The position numbers and the translations under genes are program-made. This document shows positions 7,987 through 16,405 of a stretch of DNA of 64,000 bases, piece by piece; the first letter of the stretch is position 1; the number at the start of each line of letters is the position of its first letter. The notes beneath the pieces were generated by a model, which did not search any database, had not been told where the DNA came from, and saw only the letters and a list, made by a program, of their open reading frames with translations. Source of the DNA: Hymenobacter terricola (GTDB taxonomy: Bacteria > Bacteroidota > Bacteroidia > Cytophagales > Hymenobacteraceae); contig NZ_JAGEMO020000003.1 in the NCBI RefSeq assembly GCF_017921975.2, forward strand, positions 1-64,000, read 5' to 3'.

Positions 7987-9381
7987 TTAGGCGTCTTTGC
8001 GGACAATGGCGGCGCTCATTTCGGCATCGCACACCACTTTGCCGTTCACGAAAGCCTGGCCGCGCATCTTGGCGATGCCGCGCTTGATGGGGGCCAGCAA
8101 CTGGCAGTGAAAAACGATGGTGTCGCCGGGCAATACTTTTTTGCGGAAGCGGGCATTTTCGATGCCGAGGAAGTACTGCCAGTAGTTTTCAGGGTCGGGC
8201 ACGGTGTTCATCACCAGAATGCCACCGGTTTGGGCCAGGGCTTCAATCTGAAGCACGCCGGGCATAATCGGGTTGCCGGGGAAGTGGCCCTGGAAGAACG
8301 GCTCGTTGATGGTCACGTTTTTCACCGCCGTCACCATCTGGTCGTCGAGGTGAATGACCTTGTCAATCATCAGGAACGGGTAGCGGTGGGGCAGCACCTG
8401 CATGATGCGGTTCACGTCCATCACCGGCTCGCGGCTGGGGTCGTAGAGGGGCACGGGGTTGCTGCGCGCCTCCAGCATCTTCTTCTTGATTTTCTTGGCA
8501 AAGGCCACGTTGGCGGCGTGGCCGGGGCGGGCGGCCAGAATCTGGCCCTTCAGCGGGCGGCCCACCAGGGCGAGGTCGCCCACGAGGTCGAGCAGCTTGT
8601 GGCGGGCGGGCTCGTTTTTGTGGCGCAGGTCCACGTTGTTCAGAATGCCTTCTTTCTTGACCGAAACGCGGGGCTTGCCCAGCATTTTGGCCAGGTCATT
8701 CAGCTCGTCGTCGGTCACCACGCGGTCCACGACCACAATGGCGTTGCTGAGGTCGCCGCCGCGAATGAGGTTGTTTTTGTAGAGCATTTCCAGCTCGTGC
8801 AAAAAGCAGAACGTGCGCGAAGAGGCGATTTCGGCGCTGAACTTGCCGATGTCGTCCAGCGTGGCGTGCTGCGAGCCCAGCACCGGCGAATTGTAGTCCA
8901 CCATCACCGTAAGGCGGTAATCGGTGAGGGGCAGGGCCGCGATTTCGACGCCGCGGGCGTTGTCCACGTAGCGGATGCTTTCCGGGATTTCGTAGTAGTT
9001 GCGCAGCGCGTTCTGCTCCGCCAGCCCCACGGTTTCAATCGCCTTGATGAACTCGGCCGAGGACCCGTCCATGATGGGCGGTTCGGGGCCGGACAGCTGA
9101 ATCAGGACGTTGTCGAGCTGCAGGCCCACGAGGGCCGCCAGGGTGTGCTCCACGGTGTTGACGCGGGCGCCGTTCTGCTCGATGGTGGTGCCGCGGCTCA
9201 GGTCCACCACGTTGTCCACGTCGGCATCCACGATGGGCTGGCCGGGCAAATCCACGCGCTGAAACTTGTAGCCGTGGCCCACCGGCGCCGGGCAAAACGT
9301 CATGGTGGCTTCCACGCCGGTGTGCAGTCCGATGCCGCGCACCGTCACGGGTGCCTGAATGGTGTGTTGCTTGTCGTTCAT
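7987..9381 (-). CDS. lpxC-fabZ: bifunctional LpxC deacetylase / FabZ dehydratase
   Basis: Residues 1 to about 300 are LpxC, the zinc deacetylase that commits UDP-3-O-acyl-GlcNAc to lipid A ([19 protein letters not shown] near the start; the zinc motif region contains [10 protein letters not shown]). The last 150 residues are FabZ, the 3-hydroxyacyl-ACP dehydratase of fatty acid synthesis ([34 protein letters not shown]). The fusion is characteristic of Bacteroidota and couples membrane lipid and lipid A supply. Start ATG 9381 (MNDKQHTIQ) was chosen because an upstream ATG at 9450 would translate a family A repeat. Confidence 0.97.
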   Translation of the reverse strand: MNDKQHTIQAPVTVRGIGLHTGVEATMTFCPAPVGHGYKFQRVDLPGQPIVDADVDNVVDLSRGTTIEQNGARVNTVEHTLAALVGLQLDNVLIQLSGPEPPIMDGSSAEFIKAIETVGLAEQNALRNYYEIPESIRYVDNARGVEIAALPLTDYRLTVMVDYNSPVLGSQHATLDDIGKFSAEIASSRTFCFLHELEMLYKNNLIRGGDLSNAIVVVDRVVTDDELNDLAKMLGKPRVSVKKEGILNNVDLRHKNEPARHKLLDLVGDLALVGRPLKGQILAARPGHAANVAFAKKIKKKMLEARSNPVPLYDPSREPVMDVNRIMQVLPHRYPFLMIDKVIHLDDQMVTAVKNVTINEPFFQGHFPGNPIMPGVLQIEALAQTGGILVMNTVPDPENYWQYFLGIENARFRKKVLPGDTIVFHCQLLAPIKRGIAKMRGQAFVNGKVVCDAEMSAAIVRKDA

Positions 9382-9385
9382 CTGA

Positions 9386-9468
9386 TTGGTTGTCAGCTGT
9401 TGGTTGTCAGTTGTTAGCTTTTGAGAGCCCAAAGCCCTGACAACTGACAACTAGCAACGAACAACTAA
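9386..9468. repeat. palindromic repeat family A, copy 2
   Basis: Located just upstream of lpxC-fabZ, between it and lpxD. Arms resemble GGTTGTCAGTTGTTAG and CTGACAACTGACAACTAGC. Confidence 0.85.
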
Positions 9469-9480
9469 GAGGCTGCAAAG

Positions 9481-10521
9481 CTAGGGCTTTTCCGTCGCGT
9501 TTTTCGCCTTTTCCAACCGCTCTACTCGCTGCTCTAGTTCGGGCAGGCGGCGGAAAACGATTTGGGCGCGCTGGTTCTGCTTAAAATCGAAAGCCGTGGA
9601 GCCTTGCAGAATGGTGCCTTCTTTCTTCACGTTCTTGCCCACGCCCGACTGCGCCGCGACGGTGGTTTTATTGGCCAGCACCACGTGGCCGGCCATGCCC
9701 ACCTGCCCCGCCAGCACGCAATGGTCGCCGATTTTGGCCGAGCCGGCGATGCCCGTTTGCGAGGCAATGACGGTGTGCTGGCCGATTTCGACGTTGTGGG
9801 CGAGCTGCACGAGGTTGTCGATTTTGCTGCCCCGGCCCACGCGGGTCGAGCCCAGCGTGGCGCAGTCCACGGTGGCATTGGCGCCGATGCTCACGTAGTC
9901 TTCCAGCACCACGTTGCCGATTTGCGGGATGGCCTTATAGGTACCGTCGGGCTGCGGCGCGAACCCAAACCCATCGGACCCCACCACGGCCCCGGCTTTG
10001 ATGACGCAAAACTGCCCGATGACGGTGTCCGGATAAATCTTGGCCCCGGCGTGAATGATGCTGCCCGCGCCAATCGTGACCCGGTCGCCGATGTAGGCAT
10101 GCGGGAAAATCAGCACGTTTTCGCCCAGCTTGCACTGTTCGCCGATGTAGGAAAACGCGCCCCGGTAGTGGCCAGGACCAATCTCCGAGGTTTCGCCGAT
10201 ATAGGAAGGCTGCTCGACGCCGCGCTTGCCCGTGCGGGTGGCCTGGGCATAAAACTCAAGCAGCTGGCTGAAGGCGGTGTAGGGGTTTTCGACCCGAATG
10301 AGCGTGGGCCTGACGGCCTGGCGCAGTTCCTGGGCAGTGCCTACGATGACGGCCGAAGCGCCGGTTTCGTACAGGAACGGCTCATACTTCGCATTCGAGA
10401 GGAAGGTGAGCGAGCCGGCCCGGGCCTCTTCAATCTTGGCCAGGCTGGAAATGCGTTGGGCCGCGTCGCCCTCCACGGTGCCGCCGAGAACTTCGGCAAT
10501 TTGCTGAACGGTAAATTCCAT
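9481..10521 (-). CDS. lpxD: LpxD, UDP-3-O-acylglucosamine N-acyltransferase
   Basis: LpxD adds the second acyl chain to the amino group exposed by LpxC. The N-terminal uridine-binding domain ([19 protein letters not shown]) is followed by left-handed beta-helix hexapeptides ([33 protein letters not shown]). The motif [21 protein letters not shown] carries the conserved catalytic His. At 346 residues it has normal length. Start ATG 10521 (MEFTVQ) fits the family better than 10530. It lies between the HD hydrolase and lpxC-fabZ with repeats on both sides. Confidence 0.96.
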   Translation of the reverse strand: MEFTVQQIAEVLGGTVEGDAAQRISSLAKIEEARAGSLTFLSNAKYEPFLYETGASAVIVGTAQELRQAVRPTLIRVENPYTAFSQLLEFYAQATRTGKRGVEQPSYIGETSEIGPGHYRGAFSYIGEQCKLGENVLIFPHAYIGDRVTIGAGSIIHAGAKIYPDTVIGQFCVIKAGAVVGSDGFGFAPQPDGTYKAIPQIGNVVLEDYVSIGANATVDCATLGSTRVGRGSKIDNLVQLAHNVEIGQHTVIASQTGIAGSAKIGDHCVLAGQVGMAGHVVLANKTTVAAQSGVGKNVKKEGTILQGSTAFDFKQNQRAQIVFRRLPELEQRVERLEKAKNATEKP

Positions 10522-10532
10522 AGGCGGCAAAA

Positions 10533-10633
10533 TTAGTTGTCAGCTGGTGGTTGTCAGTTGTCAGATTCGGGCGGTTTGCTGTCGGCATCCAGGGCTTGGC
10601 AGCCTAACAACTGACAACTAGCAACTGACAACC
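10533..10633. repeat. palindromic repeat family A, copy 3
   Basis: Fills the spacer between the HD hydrolase and lpxD. Arms start TTAGTTGTCAGCTGGTGG and end CTAGCAACTGACAACC. Confidence 0.85.
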
Positions 10634-10638
10634 AAAAC

Positions 10639-11868
10639 TTACACAATCTCCTTCGGGTAGCAGATGTAAAATTTCTCCACCCGCTGGCTCAGGGCCCGGA
10701 TGTTGGGCAGGTCGGAGGCTTCCATCACGTTCACGACGTCGCCTTTTTTGGTGAGAATTTCGATGGGCTCCTGGCTTTCGGCGTTGTAGGCGCTGTTGCT
10801 CAGGCGGCCCGATATCATGAGCAGGGCGGCCTGGTCGGGCGGCAGGTTGAATTTCTCCTCAATCAGCTCGCGAATGCCGAGGCGGAATTCCTCGTCGAAG
10901 GGCTCGGAGGCCAGCACGATTTTGAGCAGGTTGCGGTGCAGAATGCTTTTGGCGAGGTAGCTGAGCACGGGGTCGGGGTGGCCGGCCCAGGCTTTGATGG
11001 CCGACCAGATATCGTAGTCGTCCAGCTCCACGAAATGGCTGAGGATTTTGTTGTCCTTCTCGAACTCGGCCAGGCTCACGGCGCGGCCCAGGAAGAAGCT
11101 CAGGCAGCTGTTGGCGGGCACTTCTACGCCCTGGCGGGCCAGGTCGCGGGCGCGCTGCACGGTCCGAATCACCATTTGCTCGGCGCTGGTCACGGTTTTG
11201 TGCAGGTACACCTGCCAGTACATCAGGCGGCGGCTCACCAGGAAATTCTCGACCGAGTACACGGCTTTTTCTTCGAGCACCAGCCGCTCGTCGTGCACGC
11301 GCAGCATTTTGATGAGGCGGTCGGCGCCGGGCCGGCCTTCTTCCACGCCGGTGTAGAAGGAGTCGCGGTTAAGGTAGTCGAGTCGGTCCATGTCGAGCTG
11401 GCTGCTCACGAGCTGATGGAAAAACGGCCGCTTGTACGTCCCCTTAAACATGTCGATGGCCAAATCGAGCTTGCCGTGAAACTCGCCGTTCAGCCGCTCC
11501 ATTAGGAAAAGGGAAAGCTGCTCGTGCGGCACGTCCTGGAAAATGGCCGTTTCGAGGGCGTGGGAGAGGGGGCCGTGGCCGATGTCGTGCAGCAAAATGG
11601 CGGCCAGCGCGGCCTCGCCCTCGGCGGCCGAAATCTTCACGCCCTTGTCCTTGAGCGTGCGCAGGGCCAGCGACATGAGGTGCATGGCGCCCAGCGCGTG
11701 GTGAAAGCGCGTGTGCAGCGCCCCCGGATACACAAACCCCGTGAGCCCGAGCTGCTGAATGCGCCGCAGCCGCTGGAAATAGGGGTGCTCGATGAGGTCG
11801 AACAGAAACTCCGTGGGGATGGTGACGAAGCCGTAAACGGGGTCGTTGAAAATCTTCTTTTTGTTCAC
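10639..11868 (-). CDS. HD-domain phosphohydrolase
   Basis: An HD superfamily protein of the dNTP triphosphohydrolase-like group common in Bacteroidota. Metal-ligand motifs are visible: HTRFHHALGAMHLM near residue 50, then AAILLHDIGHGPLSHALE near residue 85. The substrate is not established; nucleotides are likely from homology. I chose the GTG start at 11868 (MNKKKIFNDPVYGFV) because it begins exactly where the family begins; the upstream in-frame ATG at 11946 lies inside a dispersed repeat. It is first in the minus-strand lpxD-lpxC-lpxA block. Confidence 0.88.
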   Translation of the reverse strand: MNKKKIFNDPVYGFVTIPTEFLFDLIEHPYFQRLRRIQQLGLTGFVYPGALHTRFHHALGAMHLMSLALRTLKDKGVKISAAEGEAALAAILLHDIGHGPLSHALETAIFQDVPHEQLSLFLMERLNGEFHGKLDLAIDMFKGTYKRPFFHQLVSSQLDMDRLDYLNRDSFYTGVEEGRPGADRLIKMLRVHDERLVLEEKAVYSVENFLVSRRLMYWQVYLHKTVTSAEQMVIRTVQRARDLARQGVEVPANSCLSFFLGRAVSLAEFEKDNKILSHFVELDDYDIWSAIKAWAGHPDPVLSYLAKSILHRNLLKIVLASEPFDEEFRLGIRELIEEKFNLPPDQAALLMISGRLSNSAYNAESQEPIEILTKKGDVVNVMEASDLPNIRALSQRVEKFYICYPKEIV

Positions 11869-11903
11869 GTTGGGGACTTGGCGGGAGAAAGAGGAAGCAA
11901 GAA

Positions 11904-12011
11904 CGTCATGCTGAGCGGAGCCGAAGCATCTCGCGTGGGGAAGCATTTCAATCGTTTAGCGGTTTTGATTGCTGCCCCGAGCGAGATGCCCTGGCTGCGC
12001 CTGGCATGACG
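11904..12011. repeat. palindromic repeat family D
   Basis: Left part CGTCATGCTGAGCGGAGCC, then AAGCATCTCGC, is mirrored by GCGAGATGCCC and GGCATGACG at the right. It lies upstream of the HD hydrolase start. Only one copy occurs in the window. The remaining stretch to porX (12012-12315) shows no gene; it ends with short repeats of the type AAGACCCCAAGTCCC. Confidence 0.6.
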
Positions 12012-12315
12012 GCTTGGCAAGGCAAGCTGCGTTGAACAACATTTTGGCGGGGGAAACTTCGCGGCAGCGGAAATACTTGATGGGGCAACGCGCTGCCTTC
12101 CCGCCAGATTCTTAGCTTGCCGAAATCAACCATGGCAGCGGTTAAAAGACGGCTGGTAAAAAGCAAAAGGCAACATTTGCAGCCGTGAGCCGTCAATGTT
12201 ATGCTGCGAAGCTACGGCGCACCATTGAGCCGGCTCCCACAATTCACCCGGGACTTAGCCCATTATCCCCATAAAAACCCAAGACCCTAAGTCCCCAAGA
12301 CCCCAAGTCCCTATT

Positions 12316-13884
12316 ATGCAACAAACCACCATTCTCTGGGCCGACGACGAAATCGACTTGCTCAAGCCCCATATTTTATTTCTCAAGGAAAAAGGCTACG
12401 ACGTAACGCCCGTCAACAGCGGCGCCGATGCCATTGAGGAGATTCAGGAGAAGAGCTACGATTTGGTTTTCCTCGACGAGAACATGCCCGGCCTCACCGG
12501 CCTGCAAACCCTCACCGAAATCAAGGCCATCCGGCCCACCGTGCCCGTGGTGATGATTACCAAGAGCGAGGAAGAGCACATCATGGAAGAGGCCATCGGC
12601 TCGAAAATCGCCGATTACCTGATTAAGCCGGTGAACCCGAGCCAGATTCTGCTTTCCGTGAAAAAGGTGCTCGACAACAAGCGCCTGGTGAGCGAAAAAA
12701 CCAACTCGGGCTACCAGCGCGATTTCCGCCAGCTCGGCATGCAGCTCTCCGACCGCCTCACGCCCGCCGAATGGGCCGAGGTGTACAAGAAGCTGGTGTA
12801 CTGGGAGCTCGAAATCAACGAAACCGAGGGCAAAAGCATGGCCGAGGTCTTCAACATGCAGAAGGACGAGGCCAATTCGTATTTCGGCCGCTTCATCACC
12901 GAGAACTACGAGGACTGGGTGGATGGCAGCGACAAGGACGCGCCGCTCATGTCGCACCAGCTGTTCAAGGAGCGGGTGTTCCCGACCCTGAAGGCCACCG
13001 GCGACACGCCCGTGTACTTCGTGCTGATTGACAACCTGCGCTATGACCAGTGGAAAGTGCTGGAGCCCATCATCACCGAGCTGTTCACCGTGGACAGCGA
13101 GGAGATGTACTACGCCATCCTGCCCACCACCACGGCCTACGCGCGCAATGCCATTTTCTCGGGCATGATGCCGGCCGACATTCAGAAAAAATACCCCAAC
13201 CTGTGGGTGACCGACGACGACGACGAGGGCAAAAACCTGCACGAGGCCGAGTTCATGGAAATCAATTTCCAGAAGAACAACCAGAAGGTGAAGCACAGCT
13301 ACCACAAGGTGACCAACCTGCAGGCCGGCAAGGATTTGCTGGGCAAAATCAGCAACCTGCACAACAACTACAAGTGCAACGTCATCGTGTACAACTTCGT
13401 GGACATGCTCTCGCACGCCCGCACCGACATGGCCATGATTCGGGAGCTGGCGGCCGATGAGTCGGCCTACCGCAGCATCACCCGCTCGTGGTTTCTGCAC
13501 TCGCCGCTGTATGAGATGATGCAGCAGATTGCCGAGAAAAAAGGCAAGCTCATCATCACCACCGACCACGGCACCATTCGCTGCAAGCGCCCCTACAAGA
13601 TTGTGGGCGACCGCAACACCAACACCAACCTGCGCTACAAGCACGGCAAAAACCTGGGCTTCGAAGACTCGCGCGACGTGTACGTGGTGCGCAAGCCGGA
13701 AAGCATTATGCTGCCCCGCGAGAACGTGAGCACCGCGTATGTATTCACGATTGGCGACTATTTCTTCGCCTACCCCAACAACTACAACTACTACGTGAAC
13801 TACTACAAGGACACGTTCCAGCACGGCGGTATTTCGCTGGAGGAATGCATCATTCCGTACATCACGCTCACGGCGAAGGGCTAA
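12316..13884 (+). CDS. porX: PorX-type response regulator with PglZ domain
   Basis: Residues 1-120 form a CheY-like receiver (WADDE at 9-13, phospho-acceptor Asp54 in FLDENMPG, MITKSEEE, LIKPVNP). After a helical linker, from about residue 200, comes a PglZ alkaline-phosphatase-like domain (YFVLIDNLRYDQWK, PTTTAYARNAIFSGMMP, ITTDHGTIR). This is the architecture of PorX, which regulates the type IX secretion system with PorY and SigP in Bacteroidota; its PglZ domain has been reported to act on oligonucleotides. The length of 522 residues is typical. It is monocistronic and ends at a strong hairpin. Confidence 0.93.
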   Translation: MQQTTILWADDEIDLLKPHILFLKEKGYDVTPVNSGADAIEEIQEKSYDLVFLDENMPGLTGLQTLTEIKAIRPTVPVVMITKSEEEHIMEEAIGSKIADYLIKPVNPSQILLSVKKVLDNKRLVSEKTNSGYQRDFRQLGMQLSDRLTPAEWAEVYKKLVYWELEINETEGKSMAEVFNMQKDEANSYFGRFITENYEDWVDGSDKDAPLMSHQLFKERVFPTLKATGDTPVYFVLIDNLRYDQWKVLEPIITELFTVDSEEMYYAILPTTTAYARNAIFSGMMPADIQKKYPNLWVTDDDDEGKNLHEAEFMEINFQKNNQKVKHSYHKVTNLQAGKDLLGKISNLHNNYKCNVIVYNFVDMLSHARTDMAMIRELAADESAYRSITRSWFLHSPLYEMMQQIAEKKGKLIITTDHGTIRCKRPYKIVGDRNTNTNLRYKHGKNLGFEDSRDVYVVRKPESIMLPRENVSTAYVFTIGDYFFAYPNNYNYYVNYYKDTFQHGGISLEECIIPYITLTAKG

Positions 13885-13903
13885 TCCGCCTCGCCACCCC
13901 AGT

Positions 13904-13971
13904 AGAGAACCCCCGCCGTTGGGCAGCGCTTACTCCATCGAGTAGGCACTGCCCAACGGCGGGGGTTCTCT
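13904..13971 (+). terminator. 23-bp stem terminator of porX
   Basis: Arms 13904-13926 and 13949-13971 are perfect complements, 20 bp after the porX stop, and a short T-run follows. The 22-nt interior (GCTTACTCC then AGTAGGC) can pair further. Confidence 0.85.
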
Positions 13972-14052
13972 TTGAAAGTCGGGCCGAACCCTACCGGGCA
14001 GCGGCCGAGGCATACCGACACTCCCTCATGGCCTCACAATACTGAGCCGGAG

Positions 14053-14178
14053 ACCACCAGCATGCCTTTGGGGGCTGCCGATGGCAGTTTGGGGACCACC
14101 AGCATGTTGTTGGGGCTGCCGATGCTCGGGTGGGGGCTACCGATGGTCGGGTGGGGGGTACCGATGGTCGTCTGGGGG
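14053..14178. repeat. 21-bp tandem repeat array 2 (6 units)
   Basis: Six exact 21-bp units at 14053, 14074, 14095, 14116, 14137 and 14158. Units 1 and 3 (ACCACCAGCATG...) resemble each other and units 4-6 (CTACCGATGGTCGGGTGG) form a second type, each ending in a G-run. It lies in the 415-bp gap between porX and the toxin gene; the remainder of that gap shows nothing gene-like. Confidence 0.9.
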
Positions 14179-14300
14179 GCCACAGAGGCCCACCGGCAGC
14201 CTTTTTGCCCATAATCCAGGGTTTCCCGAGCGCGGCTCCGGCCTACTTCAGCTACAGGTCCGAGGCGGGGGAGCCGTGGGGCATCCGCCACTTTACGCGT

Positions 14301-14627
14301 TTACTCGAGCAATTTCAGGAGTTCCTCCAGCTCACCCGGCCGTAGGTCGGCGCGGTCGGCTTTGTCGTAAATCGTGAGCAATACGATTTCTTCGTTAAGG
14401 ATAGCGACGAACGTAACGACTCGCGCGCCCCCTGAGCTGCCTTGGCCCTTGCTGCTAACGGCAAGCCGGATTTTGTAGCAGCCCTTTCCAAGCGCGGTAC
14501 CAAGCGTTGGATTTTCAAGCAGCTGCTGCTGCAAGCTTCCCAATTCACTTTTCAGGGAAGGATATTTTTTAAGGAGTGGTTTGGCCGCGCGCTTAAATTT
14601 TGCCAGTAGCTTGATGCTGTAGCTCAC
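14301..14627 (-). CDS. RelE/ParE-superfamily toxin
   Basis: A 108-residue basic protein with the compact RelE-fold pattern: helical N-terminus (LLAKFKRAAKPLLKKYPSLKSELGSL), then beta strands (CYKIRLAVSSKG, RVVTFVAILNEEIVLLTIYDKAD). RelE-family toxins cleave mRNA or target gyrase; which applies is not clear. Its start overlaps the end of the upstream antitoxin gene by 4 bp, the usual sign of translational coupling in type II toxin-antitoxin pairs. The 21-bp array lies downstream. Confidence 0.8.
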   Translation of the reverse strand: MSYSIKLLAKFKRAAKPLLKKYPSLKSELGSLQQQLLENPTLGTALGKGCYKIRLAVSSKGQGSSGGARVVTFVAILNEEIVLLTIYDKADRADLRPGELEELLKLLE

Positions 14628-14875
14628 AACTCTTTCAAAAAGTCATCGAGCGTCTGAAGCTGCGTCTCGCCGCGCTGATACTGCTTTAATTCAGTAAATG
14701 CCTCCCGCAAATCATCGGCTACCGAAGGCAGCGGCTTCTTCGGCCGCCGGGCTTTGGGCACGGGTTGCTGGAGGAGCTCTACCAGCTGCTGCCGCTCAGC
14801 GGCGGAAAACTGGGTGCGCAGTAACTCGGCCAGCTGCGGTAGGGTGAGGGGGATGGTCAGATTCAGCGTGTGCAT
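14624..14875 (-). CDS. antitoxin partner of the RelE-type toxin, 83 aa
   Basis: A small protein directly upstream of and overlapping the toxin gene. Residues 1-35 (LNLTIPLTLPQLAELLRTQF) may form the dimerisation or DNA-binding part, followed by a basic linker (KARRPKKP) and an acidic C-terminus (ETQLQTLDDFLKEL) suited to wrapping a toxin. No named antitoxin family is certain; the call rests on gene order, overlap and size. Confidence 0.75.
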   Translation of the reverse strand: MHTLNLTIPLTLPQLAELLRTQFSAAERQQLVELLQQPVPKARRPKKPLPSVADDLREAFTELKQYQRGETQLQTLDDFLKEL

Positions 14876-14947
14876 GAGTGCAAGGTAATGCGTCTGAATA
14901 ACTAACGTGCCGCTGGCCCCAAATGTGACCAGCGGCTGCCGCTTTTT

Positions 14948-16204
14948 CTACTTCAGCTTATCCAGCGCCGCCTTCAAGCGGGGCAACGCCGCCACAATAG
15001 AATCCACCGTTTCGGCCCCCACCGAGGCACGGAACCAGGGCTCCGTGGCGGGCGAGCCGAAGGCGCTGAAGGGCACCAGGGCCAGCTTGGCCTCAGCGAT
15101 GAGGTAGGAGGTGAGCTCGGCGGTGGTGGTGAGCACGGTGCCGTCGGGGGCGGTGCGGCCCAGCACGTCGATTTTGGCGGTGAGGTAAATGGCCCCGGCC
15201 GGCGCCACGGCATCGACGGGGTAGCCCTGGGCTTTCAGCTCTTTCAGGCCATCGAAGAGGGCGGTGAGCGAGGTTTGCAGGCGGCCTTTGATGCTGGTCA
15301 GGAAGGCATCGACGGCAGCGGTTTCGGGCAGGAATTTGCCGGTGGCTACCTGCTCGGCCTTGGGTGCCCAGGCCCCGACGTGGCCGAGGATGGACTTCAT
15401 CTTGTCGATAATAGTGGCCGGGCCGAAGCTGTAGCCCACGCGCACCCCGGTGGCGGCGAAGCACTTCGAAATGCCGTCGATGTAGATGACGTAGTCGCGC
15501 AGCTCGGGGCGCAGGCTCACGGGGTCATAGTGCTGGGCTGCGCCAAAGGTGAGCAGCCAGTAAATCTGGTCGTAGAGGATGTAGAGGGGCTTTTCGTCGG
15601 GGCCCCGGCGCTTGTTTTCGGCAATCACCAGGTCGCAGATTTCTTCCAGTCCTTCCTTGGTGAAAACGGTGCCGGTGGGGTTTAGCGGCGAGCACAGGGC
15701 CAGCAGGTTGGCGCCCGCCACGTGCGGGGCCAGGTCGGCGGCGGTGGGCATGAAGTTGGTTGAGGGCAGCGTGGGCACGGCTACGGCCGTGGCCCCTACC
15801 AGGTGGCAGTAGTGGTTGTTGTTCCAGCTGGGCAGCGGGAAAATGGCGCGGTCGCCTTCGTCCAGCAGGGCGCGGTAGGTGGCGTAGATGAGCGGGCGCG
15901 AGCCGCCGGCAATGAGGATGTCGTTGGCGTTGTAGTCGAGGCCCTGGCGGGTTTTCAGGAAATCAGAAACGCTCTGGCGCAGGTCGCCCATGCCGGCGGC
16001 GGGCGGGTAATTGGTCATTCCGGCCTGGTAGGCCTGGATGATGCCGGCCGTGAGCCCGGCCGGAATGGGGAATATTTTGGAGTCAAAGTCCCCAATGGTC
16101 AGGTTGCAGATGTTCGCGCCCTGGCGCACCTGCTCGCTTACCTGGTTACCAATTCGAATGATTTCGGAGCCGATAAGGCCGGCTGCCATCTTGGATACTT
16201 GCAT
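14948..16204 (-). CDS. PLP-dependent class I/II aminotransferase
   Basis: An aspartate aminotransferase-fold enzyme of 418 residues. The PLP-lysine region is YIDGISKCFAATGVRVGYSFGP; substrate and cofactor residues appear in AGGSRPLIYATYRAL and CSPLNPTGTVF. Substrate is likely an aromatic or acidic amino acid, but the exact specificity cannot be read. Start ATG 16204 (MQVSKMAAGLIGS) was chosen; the longer frame runs through repeat family B. The gene ends next to the antitoxin promoter region. Confidence 0.88.
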   Translation of the reverse strand: MQVSKMAAGLIGSEIIRIGNQVSEQVRQGANICNLTIGDFDSKIFPIPAGLTAGIIQAYQAGMTNYPPAAGMGDLRQSVSDFLKTRQGLDYNANDILIAGGSRPLIYATYRALLDEGDRAIFPLPSWNNNHYCHLVGATAVAVPTLPSTNFMPTAADLAPHVAGANLLALCSPLNPTGTVFTKEGLEEICDLVIAENKRRGPDEKPLYILYDQIYWLLTFGAAQHYDPVSLRPELRDYVIYIDGISKCFAATGVRVGYSFGPATIIDKMKSILGHVGAWAPKAEQVATGKFLPETAAVDAFLTSIKGRLQTSLTALFDGLKELKAQGYPVDAVAPAGAIYLTAKIDVLGRTAPDGTVLTTTAELTSYLIAEAKLALVPFSAFGSPATEPWFRASVGAETVDSIVAALPRLKAALDKLK

Positions 16205-16269
16205 GGAGAGAAACGGGAAATAATTGCCGCATCGGCCCACGAAGGTAAATGACGCTTCGCTTACTGAGG

Positions 16270-16405
16270 AATGACGCCTGCGGCTTAATGAAGAATGAAG
16301 GATGAGCAATGAAGAATTCAGAAGGCGAGCGAATGGGTTGAAAACCCCCAATTTTTCATTCCTCATTCCTCATTCCTCATTCTTTATTAAGCCGCAGGCG
16401 TCATT
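16270..16405. repeat. palindromic repeat family B, copy 2, with 19-bp outer arms
   Basis: Perfect outer arms (16270-16288 and 16387-16405, AATGACGCCTGCGGCTTAA and complement) enclose family B arms of GAATGA-type repeats. The right arm supplies the TGA stop codon of the minus-strand TonB-type gene. The layout suggests a mobile palindrome that inserted at the gene end. Confidence 0.85.

Noticed and set aside
12376..13824. 482-codon open frame opposite porX
   Set aside because: A shadow caused by GC-rich codon third positions; Val/His/Leu-rich sequence without domain, and porX is certain on the other strand.
14034..14291. Small protein made of TIGSPHP-type repeats after porX
   Set aside because: Product of the second 21-bp array; no start signal or conserved flank.
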